A DNA stretch of 64,000 bases, taken from Candidatus Obscuribacter sp. GTDB lineage: Bacteria > Cyanobacteriota > Vampirovibrionia > Obscuribacterales > Obscuribacteraceae. This document shows, piece after piece, positions 46,427 through 56,554 of this stretch. The notes under the pieces were generated by a model. The model was not told the origin of the DNA, did no database searches, and worked only from the letters and a program-made list of their open reading frames with translations. Position 1 is the first letter of the stretch, and each line of letters starts with the position of its first letter. The position numbers and the translations under genes were made by a program. The stretch lies in NCBI GenBank assembly GCA_016712465.1, contig JADJQZ010000009.1:16089-80088 (forward strand). Reading direction: 5' to 3'.

Positions 46427-46688
46427 AAACTATTGACAATGCTTATAACGATTCTCTAATTCTCTCACAGTAGATTTCGATTAGCGCGACAAGGTAGGAA
46501 TGTAAATCTCTGAGCATCGATCGAAGTGCACATATGCGGTTCTTAAAAACGGCAATACGAACTTGCGATAAGTGGCAATATCCCAAGTTTCCGGCTCCTT
46601 TTCTTGTGATACTGGGGAACCCAGCCCCGCCGGCCATGGTACGATTCCAAGAAATTTCTTGTGATATTAAGAACGCCCAGGCAAACCT

Positions 46689-47585
46689 TTGAACAAATCC
46701 CTCTTGAAAGCCGCCGCCGGCCATTTTGATAAGTACCTTGCATGGCTAGAAAAGCAACCTTTATCAGACCATAGCAAAAGAGCCTACCGCTCCAGGCTAA
46801 ATCATTTCCTGGGCTACCTGGGCGCCTCTGACGTGGACTACAAAAACCCGTTCAAACACGAAAGTGAGCGAGATTACATTCTCAGGGATTACAAGCGGTT
46901 CCTAAAGCAGAAGCACAAGGCCAGCCCAAACACAGTCAACGCAGCTCTTGCGGCCGCCGACCATTTCTATCAGTTCCTGGGCTTACCTAAAACAAAAGTC
47001 AAGAGAGAAGACTTGCCGGCAGAAGCCCCCAGAGCTCTGACCAAAATCGAACAAAAAAAGCTCATCCGGGCAGCCGAATGCGCCAGGCGAGCAAAAGACC
47101 GGGCGGTCGTCACCCTCCTGCTCTATACGGGAATTCGTATATCCGAGTGCGCTGCCCTGAATCTGGACGATGTTTACGCCCAAGGGCGCAAGTGCAGGAT
47201 AATTGTCCGCAACGGCAAAGGTGGCAGATACCGCGAAATTCCGCTAAACGGCGATGCCTGTGAAGCGATTCAAGCTTGGCTGCAAGAAAGAGCCAAGAGA
47301 TTCGACGGCAAAAAAACCGACTCAGCCCTGTTTATCAATCAGCAAGGCGGCAGGATGTCTACATCAGCCCTGGACCTAATTGTCCGAAAGGTCGGCCAAG
47401 ATGCCGGAATCGAGCTATCAGCGCACGTCCTCAGGCACACCCTACTGACTGCCCTGGTCCGCAACGGCAACGACTTAGTCTTAGTGGCAGAAATCGGGGG
47501 GCACAAGCGCTTAGAGACTACACGGCGGTATACTTTGCCAACCGTCGGCGACAAGCAGCGCGCATTGGAAGGAATAACTGAATGA
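46689..47585 (+). CDS. XerC/D-type tyrosine recombinase
   Basis: The 298-residue protein has the N-terminal core-binding domain (HFDKYLAWLEKQPLSDHSKRAY) and a full catalytic domain: Arg in YTGIRISECA, Lys in RNGKGGRYREIPL, His-x-x-Arg in HVLRHTLLT, His in IGGHKRLETTRRY, and the Tyr nucleophile there. The start is a TTG at 46689 without a strong SD. The stop overlaps the next gene by 4 nt (ATGA). It may integrate or resolve the element. Confidence 0.93.
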   Translation: MNKSLLKAAAGHFDKYLAWLEKQPLSDHSKRAYRSRLNHFLGYLGASDVDYKNPFKHESERDYILRDYKRFLKQKHKASPNTVNAALAAADHFYQFLGLPKTKVKREDLPAEAPRALTKIEQKKLIRAAECARRAKDRAVVTLLLYTGIRISECAALNLDDVYAQGRKCRIIVRNGKGGRYREIPLNGDACEAIQAWLQERAKRFDGKKTDSALFINQQGGRMSTSALDLIVRKVGQDAGIELSAHVLRHTLLTALVRNGNDLVLVAEIGGHKRLETTRRYTLPTVGDKQRALEGITE

Positions 47586-48649
47586 GCAAGGAGCGGAAAG
47601 ACGACAAGACGAAATCCGCAAAAACGAAAGCGCCGGATCTCTTAAATCGGCTTGAGGGATATGAGAACTTCCTGCAGCAACTTAAGGACCAGGTTCGCCG
47701 CTCTCAGGTCAAAGCTGCTCTAGCAGTAAATTCAGAGCTGATTTCGCTGTATTGGGAGTTGGGAAAATCCATTGTGGAGCGGCAGGAAAGAGCCGGCTGG
47801 GGTGATGGAGTACTTGACCGGTTAAGCAACGACTTGGCTGTTGCATTCCCAGAAATGAAGGGTTTTTCGCGACGGAATCTTTACCGGATCAGGGCACTCT
47901 ACCAGGCTTACCGGGCAGAATCTGAATTTGTGCCACAGGCTGTGGCACAAATTCCCTGGGGACACAATATACTCATTCTTGAGAAGGTCAAGGAGCCTTC
48001 AGAACGAAGATGGTACGTCGCTAAAGCCACTGAACACGGTTGGTCGCGGTCTATCTTAGGAATGCAAATAGAGACCGGGCTTTACAAACGTCAAGGAAAG
48101 GCGATCACAAACTTCTCAAATACTCTGCCTGCGCTTCAGTCTGATATGGCCCAGGAAGCATTGAAAGACCCGTACAACTTTGACTTTCTTACACTCGGCA
48201 CTGAAGCTCAAGAACGAGACATCGAGCAAGCTCTTGTCGATCACATTCAGAAGTTCTTGATTGAGCTTGGAGTTGGCTTTGCCTTTGTCGGTAGACAGTA
48301 TCACCTAGACGTCGGAGACCAAGATTTTTACATCGATTTGCTGTTCTATCACCTGCGACTGCGTAGTTATGTTGTCATTGAACTTAAGGGCGGAGAATTC
48401 AAGCCGGAATACGCCGGGCAACTAAACTTCTATCTCTCAGCTGTCGACGACTTACTGAGACATCCAGACGACAAACCAAGTATTGGCCTGCTGCTGTGCA
48501 GAGGCAAGAACCGCTTTGTGGCTGAGTATGCTCTTCGAGACATTAACAAGCCAATCGGGGTGTCAGAATTCACGCTAACAGATTCTTTGCCGGAGAAGTT
48601 GAAAGGGCAGCTTCCGACAATTGAAGAGCTGGAGGCGGAGTTTAGATAA
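47582..48649 (+). CDS. DUF1016/YhcG-type PD-(D/E)XK nuclease-like protein
   Basis: The 355-residue protein has the DUF1016 N-terminal domain (ELISLYWELGKSIVERQ, then FSRRNLYRIRALYQAY) and a C-terminal PD-(D/E)XK nuclease core (GDQDFYIDLLFYHLRLRSYVVIELK: Asp, then Glu-x-Lys). Such proteins are common in restriction-modification and mobile loci, and some act as endonucleases. Translation is coupled to the tyrosine recombinase by the ATGA overlap. Confidence 0.9.
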   Translation: MSKERKDDKTKSAKTKAPDLLNRLEGYENFLQQLKDQVRRSQVKAALAVNSELISLYWELGKSIVERQERAGWGDGVLDRLSNDLAVAFPEMKGFSRRNLYRIRALYQAYRAESEFVPQAVAQIPWGHNILILEKVKEPSERRWYVAKATEHGWSRSILGMQIETGLYKRQGKAITNFSNTLPALQSDMAQEALKDPYNFDFLTLGTEAQERDIEQALVDHIQKFLIELGVGFAFVGRQYHLDVGDQDFYIDLLFYHLRLRSYVVIELKGGEFKPEYAGQLNFYLSAVDDLLRHPDDKPSIGLLLCRGKNRFVAEYALRDINKPIGVSEFTLTDSLPEKLKGQLPTIEELEAEFR

Positions 48650-49213
48650 AGAGCTGGGCGACGGGCTTGGTCCAGGTATTTCAAGTTTACAGACGTTGGC
48701 GGCAGGGCCGGGATGGCAGTCTTTTGCCTAACACGAAAAAGACAGTCGCTCTGGATCAGCTTCGTAAAGAGTGAAGGCTTCGTTGGCGGCCTCAGCTTAG
48801 TTTAGCCATTTGCTGTCTCATTCCGGCTCATTCCGGCTCACTTCGTCTCATTCCGTCTCACTTCGTCTCATTCCGGCTCGCATGAGAAGAAACGCAGTGC
48901 AATCAATTCGCGCAAGATTGTCTGAGTTCTAATCTGGGAATTGACTGGGACAGGAACAAGACTAGAAGGGAATTTCTTGCTGAAAGGAAAAACACTTCCG
49001 AAAATGTCCATTTACGGCAATATCAGGCGAAGTCCACCAAGCGGGAATTTGAGGCATGGCAAAATCGGTTGTCCAAGATGCTCCCCTACCCGGCGCACAC
49101 GGGGCGGCAAAAGCGCCTGAGCCCGCCAGCATTCCAGTTTTCTTCAATCACAATGAATTACCTCAGACCTATCACTGGTAAACTCTACAGAATCGGCAAG
49201 CCGGACCTTAACC
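48650..49213. other. Intergenic region with tandem repeats
   Basis: About 560 bp without a credible gene; a short minus-strand frame has no SD. It contains the 10-bp tandem repeats listed next. Confidence 0.4.
48811..48880. repeat. Seven tandem 10-bp repeats (TTCCGGCTCA type)
   Basis: Seven contiguous decamers vary around (T/C)TYCG(G/T)CTCA: TGCTGTCTCA, two of TTCCGGCTCA, CTTCGTCTCA, TTCCGTCTCA, CTTCGTCTCA and TTCCGGCTCG. They look like a simple tandem array and may be a protein-binding site or polymerase slippage product. Confidence 0.7.
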
Positions 49214-50786
49214 TTGAAGGATCAAACAGAGCTCGAAGCAAAAAATCTGCGTAAGCAACGCGCGGAGTCTCTGGCAGTTCTTGCCGGCGATGAAGACCTG
49301 GTCCCCTGGGAAGAGTGGGCGAAACAGGATCTAGGCCGCCCTGACGACCTAATTGAAGGCCAACACGACCTCAAAGCACTATCTCCCTTCAAGAACATTC
49401 TCACAAAGGAACTGTTTCAGGAGCTTGAGGAGATGGTCGGCCAGGTGCAGGCAATAAGCAATGAGTACGTCGGTTGCAAGCAATCCATGGCAGAAGTGTT
49501 GCTTTCAAACGATAGCAGGGCTGCCGAACTTTCACGCAGCTTCCTGATTTGGTCTTATAGAGCAATTGCCTACCGCCTCGTCCGCTCTAAGCACCGCGAA
49601 AATAGCCCCCCTTCAGTGCCTGGACAAGCTCCTGGTCGACGTAGTGAAGCCAATTGAAGCGATTGCCTTCAAGCCAAAAACAGCAAATAACTGCTTCATG
49701 GCCGACCTAGCGGACTATATCCCGTGGAAGGTAATGAAGTTGAACTTCAGTGAGCTCATTGAAACCCAAGTCGACCCAGACAACCTTTCCAGCCGGGTGC
49801 GTTCAACTGCCGCCAAGCCGGATGACCGGTACTACCTTCTGGAGTTAACCAAACTCTATAAGTGGAGTCAGGAAGGGCACTTGGAGTTCATCTTGAAGCG
49901 GGTGGCAGCAGAGCTGAAGGAAGATGAATTCAATCTAGCGGAGTCAGAACTGCGCTCTATCCTTGAGTCCATGGTCTCGGACATTGAAGAAATGAGACCC
50001 TTTCTCCTGCACAATTTCAAGTCTGAAAACATCTGCTTGCCGGTTGCTCCGGGAGTCTTCATGAGCTTCTTCTTTGCCGTCGGACACAGCGCAGGTCTAA
50101 TGATTGCCGCTCCTGACGAAAAACTTCTCCTGTCAGATATCCACCGACGCAAAAGCAGAATGAGCTTCGACTTGCTTCCAGATGGAACTTTGAGCCTTAA
50201 TTTCCTGCCGTGGATTAGCACAAAATCCTTGTCGATGGACATCAAAACATCCCTGCGAGCCTGCGCGAAAATCGTTTCTTCCCTTCATGCCGCCCTCTTC
50301 GCTCTTTACGAGAAAGTTGACGTAGCGAGCATAGTTAAGCGCTACAAGCTTAAGACCCAAGCAGAAGAATCACTTGAGCCTACAGATGAAGAATTCGCCG
50401 CCATAGTTCAGACCATTGGACAGGCAGAATCAAGGCGCTCAAAAGAACAACTAGCTGAAGACCTGGAGCAGTATCTACCACTGGCACCGGCGGACGAATC
50501 CGCCCAGGAGGTCCCTGACCAGACAATTGACCTGGCAGATACAGCCAAGGGCAGACTGCAAACACTCAGACTGAGCTCGGTGCTTCGCATCCTCCAACAG
50601 AACCTGAGCTGCGAGATCCGACAGGGTAAGGGCAGCGAGATAGTAATCTTCAGACCCGGCGGACATCACTTCCGCCTCGGTCATCACAAACGCAATCCCT
50701 TGGTCCACGCGCCTATTCTGAAAAACATCCTCAAACAAGTCGGCATCGGACTCCATGAATGGTTAAAGGCCGCAGAGGACAGCTGA
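49214..50786 (+). CDS. Protein with HicA-like C-terminal domain, frameshifted
   Basis: Two frames belong together: 49214-49610 (KNLRKQRAESLAVLAG and on to YRAIAYRLVRSKHREN) and about 49612-50786. They meet at a run of six C residues (49606-49611), where one base too many breaks the frame. The last ~65 residues (LSCEIRQGKGSEIVIFRPGG, then HFRLGHHKRNPLVHAPILKN) resemble the HicA toxin double-stranded-RNA-binding-like fold. The N-terminal part is not recognised. A read-through start at 49566 is less likely than the frameshift. The start is TTG with a weak SD. Confidence 0.6.
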
Positions 50787-50862
50787 AAATCCACAAACCT
50801 GGTTGCTACCTTTCCATCAATCCCAGACCGTTGGACAAGGCTTCAATCCGATTTATTGCTTT

Positions 50863-51411
50863 CTACAGACTGTCTACCGTCTTTAGATTACTGACTTGAA
50901 ATACTTGATGCTTATCGACTTTCCCCTTCAGCAAAACGCGGGAGTCAACAAAGCCTGTCCATCTGGGAGAATCAAGAGAATTATTGAACTCTTTGGTCTC
51001 GTGCCCAAGAACAGTTACCGTGTCAATTTTAGCAAAGGAAACCTTCAGCCGCAGCCCGCTACATGGCGTTCCTTTCGGAGTCTGTGGCGGGCATAGGAAG
51101 AATGTACTATCCTTCTGTTTCAATACACCCTCTATGACAATTTCGCGATTGATAAAGTGTTTAATCCTGTTCTTTACCAGCCGAATATCGAATTTTGGTT
51201 CAAAAACAACAGACTTCTCCGTCAGATCAAACAACTCGTTCTTGAATTTCTCCGGCGCTGGTGAGAATTCTACAGGTAGCCGGCGCTCCAGTGGTCCGAA
51301 ATCCCCCACTTGGGCCTCGACCTGGCTATGGAACCAAGGGGATAAGACAAAGAACAGAAATGTGATGGGTTTCAACACTTGCAAAATCGCAGTCTCCTTA
51401 AAGCTCACCAA
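50863..51411 (-). CDS. Secreted protein of unknown function
   Basis: The 182-residue protein has an N-terminal hydrophobic signal-like segment (residues ~13-28, VLKPITFLFFVLSPWF) followed by a soluble domain with REIVIEGVLKQKDSTFFLCP and SRVLLKGKVDKHQVFQVSNL. These two alternating hydrophobic segments could form an OB-like beta-barrel, but no family is recognised. It is a single-gene unit between the HicA-like gene and module B. Confidence 0.6.
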   Translation of the reverse strand: MVSFKETAILQVLKPITFLFFVLSPWFHSQVEAQVGDFGPLERRLPVEFSPAPEKFKNELFDLTEKSVVFEPKFDIRLVKNRIKHFINREIVIEGVLKQKDSTFFLCPPQTPKGTPCSGLRLKVSFAKIDTVTVLGHETKEFNNSLDSPRWTGFVDSRVLLKGKVDKHQVFQVSNLKTVDSL

Positions 51412-51661
51412 ATCTAAGATTGAGTGCTATGCGCAGAAACGCCGGTAACGATTGTCCAATCGAGCCATCGAGAAAGCAGGCAACGGTTGAAACAGGCTGG
51501 GAAGTGACAAATCATTCTACACAAATCATGCAAATTATTGTTCAAGCACGCCATTCGGCAAAAGAGCCAGGAGCGTATTCACCAGAGATGAATACGCTCC
51601 TCAAACATGTCAAATAGTTCTGCCCTCAAGGGTCTTTCATTGCAATCGCCAGTTCCTGGCT

Positions 51662-53665
51662 TTAACCAAACTTCCCTCGAAGCTGCGACCAGAAGTCTCC
51701 CTCGGGCTCATCATGGTCCCGAGCATCAACACCCTGGTCATCACCCTCTAGAGAATCCCGCCCCTCGTTGCTCAGCCCCATAGCCCCCTCAGCGGTGACA
51801 TTCAAGTCCGCCTGAGCGCCCGCCTTCCCCGGCTGCTCTTTAGTTACATCGCCACCTGGTTTTTCTTCGCCGTCCTTCTCTGCGCGACCTCCGTATGACT
51901 CTTTCCTGGACATCTCCTCCAGGTCCTCCACCACGAGAGGCGGCACCGGAGGCGGCGGCAAACTCGTCTGACTTGGATAGGTCTGCCAGCTCTTCAACCG
52001 GTCCAACTTGGCCGGATTCGTGGTCGAAAGCACCAGGTACTTGCCTTCCTTTTCGAGCCTCATAAGGTCGGAGGGCTCAATCAAGGGTCTTGGGAACTGC
52101 CGGTTTGATAAATTGCCGCTGGCTGCCACCACCTCCTGCTCTGTCCCAAGCCCCAGCATCTTCGATATCCTCTCAGCCATTCGATCATCTGCCGGCGGAA
52201 ACAATATCTTCGTCCTTGGCTGACTCCAGAGAATTTGCGCCAGCTTGTCCTTGTACACAAGCTCCAACTGCGCCAGGTCCTGTACCCCCAGGACCGCCCC
52301 CACCCCGGCGTTCCTTATCACCGTCAGATACCTCCCTATCCCAGGTATGGCTCCATAGTTGGTGAATTCATCAAGATAAAGGGTCAGTGGATGCTTGAGC
52401 TCATCCAGCTTACTTAGAACAAAGGTGAAGATAAAGTTGAAGGCCAGTGCTGCCAGTGGAAGGAAATCCGGTCTGTGTACCGGCACTGCCAGATACATCG
52501 TGAAGAGTTCTTTGGAGAGCTCCTCCAACGAAAAATCCGTCACCTCCGTCGCTGCTGCCACCTTCGGGTTGGCAAATATAGAAAGCCTGGCGAGCAAACC
52601 GGAGACCACCCCGAAACGAAAGTTAGGCGAGCTATTGTTCAAGAAAGCCTCATACTCCGCCCTGGCTACAGCTAGCCTGGTTCCCTCAAGCTCCTTTACC
52701 ATTCCGTGCGGACCAGTACGCAAAAGCCTCCTGATCGATGCCAGATTCGCTCCATCACCCTTCGTAGACCGACCGTAGAGGTCGTGCCTTAAACCAGCCG
52801 CATGCAGCAAAAGTGCCTGAAGCAAATGGGTCTCGGCCTGGCTCCAGATCTGATCTCCCATGTGGCTATCCGGTGTGGTATTCGACACTATCAATCCGGC
52901 TACCATCTGAGCGTCGTCAAAAGTTCTAACCAGGTCCACCGGATTGAACCTCATCGTGCAAATATCGTCGGGGTTGAAGTAAATGACCCGATGGCCATTT
53001 GCAGCCCTCCAACCGGCAGTGGCTCCATATAGGACCGGACGCCTGGAACCGGGCGACGCCTCCGTCACTATCGCTGAAGTCTCCAGCCTTTCAATCAAAT
53101 TGGGAATGAATACGGAAGTCGATTTGCCGCAGCCGGTGGGACCACAGACAAGCACGTGCCTGACCTTCATGTCTCGACTGAGCCAGACTCTCTGGTCGTC
53201 ATACTTGCCAACAAGAAGTGAACCTGCTTCAGGCTGGACCAAAGGCTCAACAACAAAGCCGCTCTCAAGAAGGTCTTCCTTCGATGCAAACTTGGCTTTC
53301 CATGGCACATCAGGTTCGGACTTGCCCCTGGACCGCTCCGCTCCCCTAAGTATCTCCAGCACTATCTTCTCGGCTCTTTCCACACAGGTATCGATGTGCG
53401 TATCGCCATAGTTCTTTTCCTTGACCTTCACCTCAAGCTCTAAACCAGCCTCGTGCTCCCTCCAGTTTAGAATCGCCTGATATCGGCACCTCCATGTGTC
53501 CATGCCATATGATTCAACGGCATCGTCATAGAAGACAAGCCTGCTATCCACCTCATCGAATATCTCACTTCTGTACTGAAGCGAAACCATGGCGTTGACC
53601 GCCACCCGGGGGAACTCCCCGGGCGGCAGTGCCACCACCTCCACTACCTTTGCCGTAAGTGCCAT
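51662..53665 (-). CDS. VirD4/TraG-type type IV coupling ATPase, copy B
   Basis: The 667-residue paralogue of the gene at 1176 has Walker A GPTGCGKST at residues 175-183 and Walker B LTLYLDEFTNYG at about 427-438, and the GVQDLAQL sensor segment. Identity is spread over the whole ATPase core. It also lacks N-terminal transmembrane helices. The C-terminal ~100 residues are acidic and Pro/Gly-rich. It starts 3 nt after the stop of a small membrane protein gene, which may anchor it. Confidence 0.93.
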   Translation of the reverse strand: MALTAKVVEVVALPPGEFPRVAVNAMVSLQYRSEIFDEVDSRLVFYDDAVESYGMDTWRCRYQAILNWREHEAGLELEVKVKEKNYGDTHIDTCVERAEKIVLEILRGAERSRGKSEPDVPWKAKFASKEDLLESGFVVEPLVQPEAGSLLVGKYDDQRVWLSRDMKVRHVLVCGPTGCGKSTSVFIPNLIERLETSAIVTEASPGSRRPVLYGATAGWRAANGHRVIYFNPDDICTMRFNPVDLVRTFDDAQMVAGLIVSNTTPDSHMGDQIWSQAETHLLQALLLHAAGLRHDLYGRSTKGDGANLASIRRLLRTGPHGMVKELEGTRLAVARAEYEAFLNNSSPNFRFGVVSGLLARLSIFANPKVAAATEVTDFSLEELSKELFTMYLAVPVHRPDFLPLAALAFNFIFTFVLSKLDELKHPLTLYLDEFTNYGAIPGIGRYLTVIRNAGVGAVLGVQDLAQLELVYKDKLAQILWSQPRTKILFPPADDRMAERISKMLGLGTEQEVVAASGNLSNRQFPRPLIEPSDLMRLEKEGKYLVLSTTNPAKLDRLKSWQTYPSQTSLPPPPVPPLVVEDLEEMSRKESYGGRAEKDGEEKPGGDVTKEQPGKAGAQADLNVTAEGAMGLSNEGRDSLEGDDQGVDARDHDEPEGDFWSQLRGKFG

Positions 53666-53668
53666 ACT

Positions 53669-53959
53669 CTAGTCCTCTCCATCTTCCACAACAGTGACCT
53701 TCACGCGCCTGGGCCTCTGCTCAGCGCGGCAGTCGCTCACCCTTCCACCACCTCCAAGCCTATTTGCCATCGCAAGAAATATCGCTGACTCGGCAATCCC
53801 TCGTAGAACCGCCCCCAGCATAAGGAATACGCCCTTAATGACAGCTCCTAGAAGGTCGAAGAAGATCTTGACGATGGCATCGCTTCTCAACCCGGCCATA
53901 CCGAAAAGAAGTGCCATCATGAAAAGGGGCAAAAGAATAACTCCGAAGATTTCGGCCAT
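53669..53959 (-). CDS. Small membrane protein of transfer operon
   Basis: The ~96-residue protein has two hydrophobic segments (residues ~4-23 and ~33-60) and a basic tail with RPRRVKVTV. The frame opens at 53968, but the ATG at 53959 has GAGGT 7 nt upstream and is preferred. It ends 3 nt before the coupling protein gene. It may provide the membrane anchor missing from the coupling protein (inference). Confidence 0.7.
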   Translation of the reverse strand: MAEIFGVILLPLFMMALLFGMAGLRSDAIVKIFFDLLGAVIKGVFLMLGAVLRGIAESAIFLAMANRLGGGGRVSDCRAEQRPRRVKVTVVEDGED

Positions 53960-54010
53960 ATAACTCACCTCGTAATGACGCTGCCATACCTGGCAGCACT
54001 TTGTAGTTGA

Positions 54011-54505
54011 CTACCTGCGCTCAGTAGCGGGTGAACCGCCCAGAGGCTCCCTCGGGCTCAGCCTTTCCAGCGCCTGAGCTAAAAGCTTCTCCGTAGCATT
54101 TTGAATAAGCCAGACTCGCCCTCTAAAGAGCCACACCGGCACAGTCCACCTGCACCGCACCCTGCTGCTTCCACTCCGCCTGTCCATATCCACCGACACA
54201 TCCAAAATCAGCTGGTGGAACCGGAAGCCTTGCGGATAGAGAAAATGAAGCTCCTTGTCCTTCCTCTCTCTCCACTCCATGACGGCTCTAAGCGTCAATT
54301 CCGTCGGGTCCGATACCACGATTCGGTAGTGGTACTCCCCGAGATAGAAGCCGGAGATAGCTTTACGAATAGCGGCAAAAACTCGGGGTGGCGGGGCACT
54401 TACATAAAGCGCAGGGGGATTGTCCTGCCTTGCTTGCAGCGCCTTTAGCGCGACCATAACAGGCACGGCAACAAGGGCCGACCCTATTAGAACTAACTCG
54501 GTCAT
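54011..54505 (-). CDS. Membrane-anchored protein of transfer operon
   Basis: The 164-residue protein has one N-terminal transmembrane segment (residues ~4-24) and a soluble domain with PPRVFAAIRKAISGFYLGEY and RVRCRWTVPVWL, mainly beta-strand in character. The family is not recognised; the layout could fit an SRPBCC-like fold, but this is only a pattern impression. It lies between the relaxase and small membrane protein genes on the same strand. Confidence 0.65.
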   Translation of the reverse strand: MTELVLIGSALVAVPVMVALKALQARQDNPPALYVSAPPPRVFAAIRKAISGFYLGEYHYRIVVSDPTELTLRAVMEWRERKDKELHFLYPQGFRFHQLILDVSVDMDRRSGSSRVRCRWTVPVWLFRGRVWLIQNATEKLLAQALERLSPREPLGGSPATERR

Positions 54506-54524
54506 TCAGTCTCTCCTAAAATCT

Positions 54525-56081
54525 CTAGCGGCGGCGGTGCTGGTCATCGTCATCACGTTCGGGACGGTCTTCTTGCCCTTTATCCTCACGTGTACTGCCC
54601 TGACCGGGTGCCCCAGCGTTTGTCGTCGATGATTGCTCTTGCTCAGTCTTTGCCTGCAACATGAATCCGCCTGGCTGCGGGTCGGACTTCACTTCTGGCT
54701 TTGAGGCTGGCTCCAGATTTTTCAACTGGTCGATTTCCGTCCGCTCCCGGAAAGCACTATCTTTCTCAAGAGAAGCATCTGCCTGAGAAGCTCTGACCTT
54801 CTCTAAATTAGACGTAAGCCCTTCTTGAGTAGTTTCCTGAGCACTATCGCGCTCCACTGCCTTCACTTTCGGCAGATTCTCAAAGGGACGCCCAAGGTCA
54901 AACACCTTACCTAGACCAAGATCCTTCCACTCCTTCTGGTAGTCCGCCCAGGTATCAAGCCCTAAGTCGACCTGGTCCCGCCATTCAGAAAACTTGTCAA
55001 TCCCAAGCTCCAGGAGCTTTTCTGAAACATCGAACTCTCTGAGCATCTCCCCTAACTTGATCTCGACCTTAAGGTCCAGGTCCTTATCAAATTCCCTCAT
55101 TTTCTCCAGGTAGCGGTTTGATATCTCTCTCAATAATGCAAGCGCCTCGCTATCAAGAAAGACCCTCTTGCCGTCCTTGTCCAACCCGGCAAGCACGATG
55201 TGCTCGTGGTAGTGGTCGGTATTTTTGTGCGCAATACCCCACCAGTGAAAGGAGCGCCCTAAAGCTTCCTCCCAGGCCTTCATCACCTCCCTGGCATGGT
55301 CCATCAGATGCACCGAGTTATCACCCGGCGAGAGGATAAACTTGTGAAAGGCGGCCGTTGGCCCCAGGAGGTCCTTCGCCTCTTCGTATACGTCTTTGTA
55401 GTCGAGATCAGTGCGGTCGGGGGTGAAGAACTTGCGGTCCTGGGACTTTTCAATCTCCCCCTTTTCTCTATGCTGCAAGTAACCCAGATGCTTCTTCAGT
55501 GCCGTCTGCGACCGCTTCTTCCCCTCGTTTCTCACGTACCTGCTCTTCAGTATTGAATTGACTCTTGCTCCATCCGTGGAAATACTTCGCCCAGGGCGCT
55601 GCCCCCAGTTGCGCCCTCGGCGAAAACCCTTGTGCAACCGGGCCAGCCTTCCCGCCGTCCTATTTCTGCTAGATACTCCATACGGACGGCGACTTCTGCC
55701 CTTGACCGAGGCAACAGATCGGCGCCTGGGCCTATCGGCAGACCCATACCGGCGGCGACCGCGACTGCTGGTCTTGAGCAAGTTCGGTGCGGTTAACTTC
55801 GGCTTCTTACCTAGGGCTCCGGTGGACTCGCCCCTCTTCTCTTCCTGCCATTTTCCAAGCAGACCCTCCGGACCGATAGTGGTACTTCTCGTCTCCAACT
55901 GCCGGTTCTTGATGCGCTCAACAATCTTGCCCGCAGCGGAAGCTACAGCCTTTGCTTGCGCAACTTGCCCCCTGGTGTTAGACGTAGGCTCTGCCTTTTC
56001 AGGCTTTTCCTTCCTGACTTTACCGGCTCCTTTCCTTTCATCCCCATCGGAATTCAGCAAAGAAAAAATCGTCGTCTTCAA
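54525..56081 (-). CDS. Relaxase/mobilization nuclease, copy B
   Basis: The 518-residue protein has an extra ~180-residue Arg-rich N-terminal extension (RGRRRYGSADRPRRRS), then the relaxase domain with YLQHR (Tyr201) and the histidine cluster H285, H290, H292 and H294 in HKNTDHYHEH. The first relaxase has the same two motifs at residues 26 and 108-117. The start is TTG overlapping the stop of the ribbon-helix-helix gene (TTGA, 56078-56081); AGGG lies 7 nt upstream. No ATG precedes the relaxase domain. Confidence 0.88.
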   Translation of the reverse strand: MKTTIFSLLNSDGDERKGAGKVRKEKPEKAEPTSNTRGQVAQAKAVASAAGKIVERIKNRQLETRSTTIGPEGLLGKWQEEKRGESTGALGKKPKLTAPNLLKTSSRGRRRYGSADRPRRRSVASVKGRSRRPYGVSSRNRTAGRLARLHKGFRRGRNWGQRPGRSISTDGARVNSILKSRYVRNEGKKRSQTALKKHLGYLQHREKGEIEKSQDRKFFTPDRTDLDYKDVYEEAKDLLGPTAAFHKFILSPGDNSVHLMDHAREVMKAWEEALGRSFHWWGIAHKNTDHYHEHIVLAGLDKDGKRVFLDSEALALLREISNRYLEKMREFDKDLDLKVEIKLGEMLREFDVSEKLLELGIDKFSEWRDQVDLGLDTWADYQKEWKDLGLGKVFDLGRPFENLPKVKAVERDSAQETTQEGLTSNLEKVRASQADASLEKDSAFRERTEIDQLKNLEPASKPEVKSDPQPGGFMLQAKTEQEQSSTTNAGAPGQGSTREDKGQEDRPERDDDDQHRRR

Positions 56082-56554
56082 GACTTGTCCCTATCCTCAC
56101 TGCCGGTATCGGACTCCTCACTTTCGCTAGCTACCTCAGGCTCATCGAGCGCACTTGGCTGTGCCTTCTTAAGCCACTCACCGGCAAACTGCCGACTCTG
56201 GAACCAGAGCGTCTTCATCGCTCCTTCCGGCAGAGGCTCCTTGGGCAAGCCGCCATATAGATACGGCAGGGTGGAAAAATACAGGGACTGTACCGCCGCT
56301 CTCGTTAACTTCGCCAGTAGAGCAGCCATCCTGTCTTCCATCTTTTTCATCCGGTATGATAGTTCCGTCTCTTCTATTCGTAGTTCTTCGGTGGGCTTCT
56401 CCAGGTTGAAAATGAGTTCCTTTATCGCTTCTCTCGCTAACTCCGAAGGTGTCACACCTAGCGCTAGCGCATACTTTTCTACCTTCACCTTGTCTTCCGG
56501 TGAAAGTGCAAATGAAAACCGAACCAATGTTGGTTCCTTACTCTTTTTTGTCAT
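56078..56554 (-). CDS. Ribbon-helix-helix relaxosome accessory protein
   Basis: The protein (158 residues from ATG 56554, GAGG 8 nt upstream) has a ribbon-helix-helix fold near the start (LVRFSFALSPEDKVKVEKYA, then LGVTPSELAREAIKEL). A helical segment KMEDRMAALLAK follows, which is shared with the frameshifted copy at 4609-5090. The frame opens further upstream at 56680, but those residues have no counterpart. It is coupled to the relaxase gene by overlapping stop and start. Confidence 0.8.
   Translation of the reverse strand: MTKKSKEPTLVRFSFALSPEDKVKVEKYALALGVTPSELAREAIKELIFNLEKPTEELRIEETELSYRMKKMEDRMAALLAKLTRAAVQSLYFSTLPYLYGGLPKEPLPEGAMKTLWFQSRQFAGEWLKKAQPSALDEPEVASESEESDTGSEDRDKS

Noticed and set aside
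48811..48880. Tandem repeats as a CRISPR array
   Set aside because: Repeat units are 10 bp and contiguous, with no spacers and no cas genes nearby.
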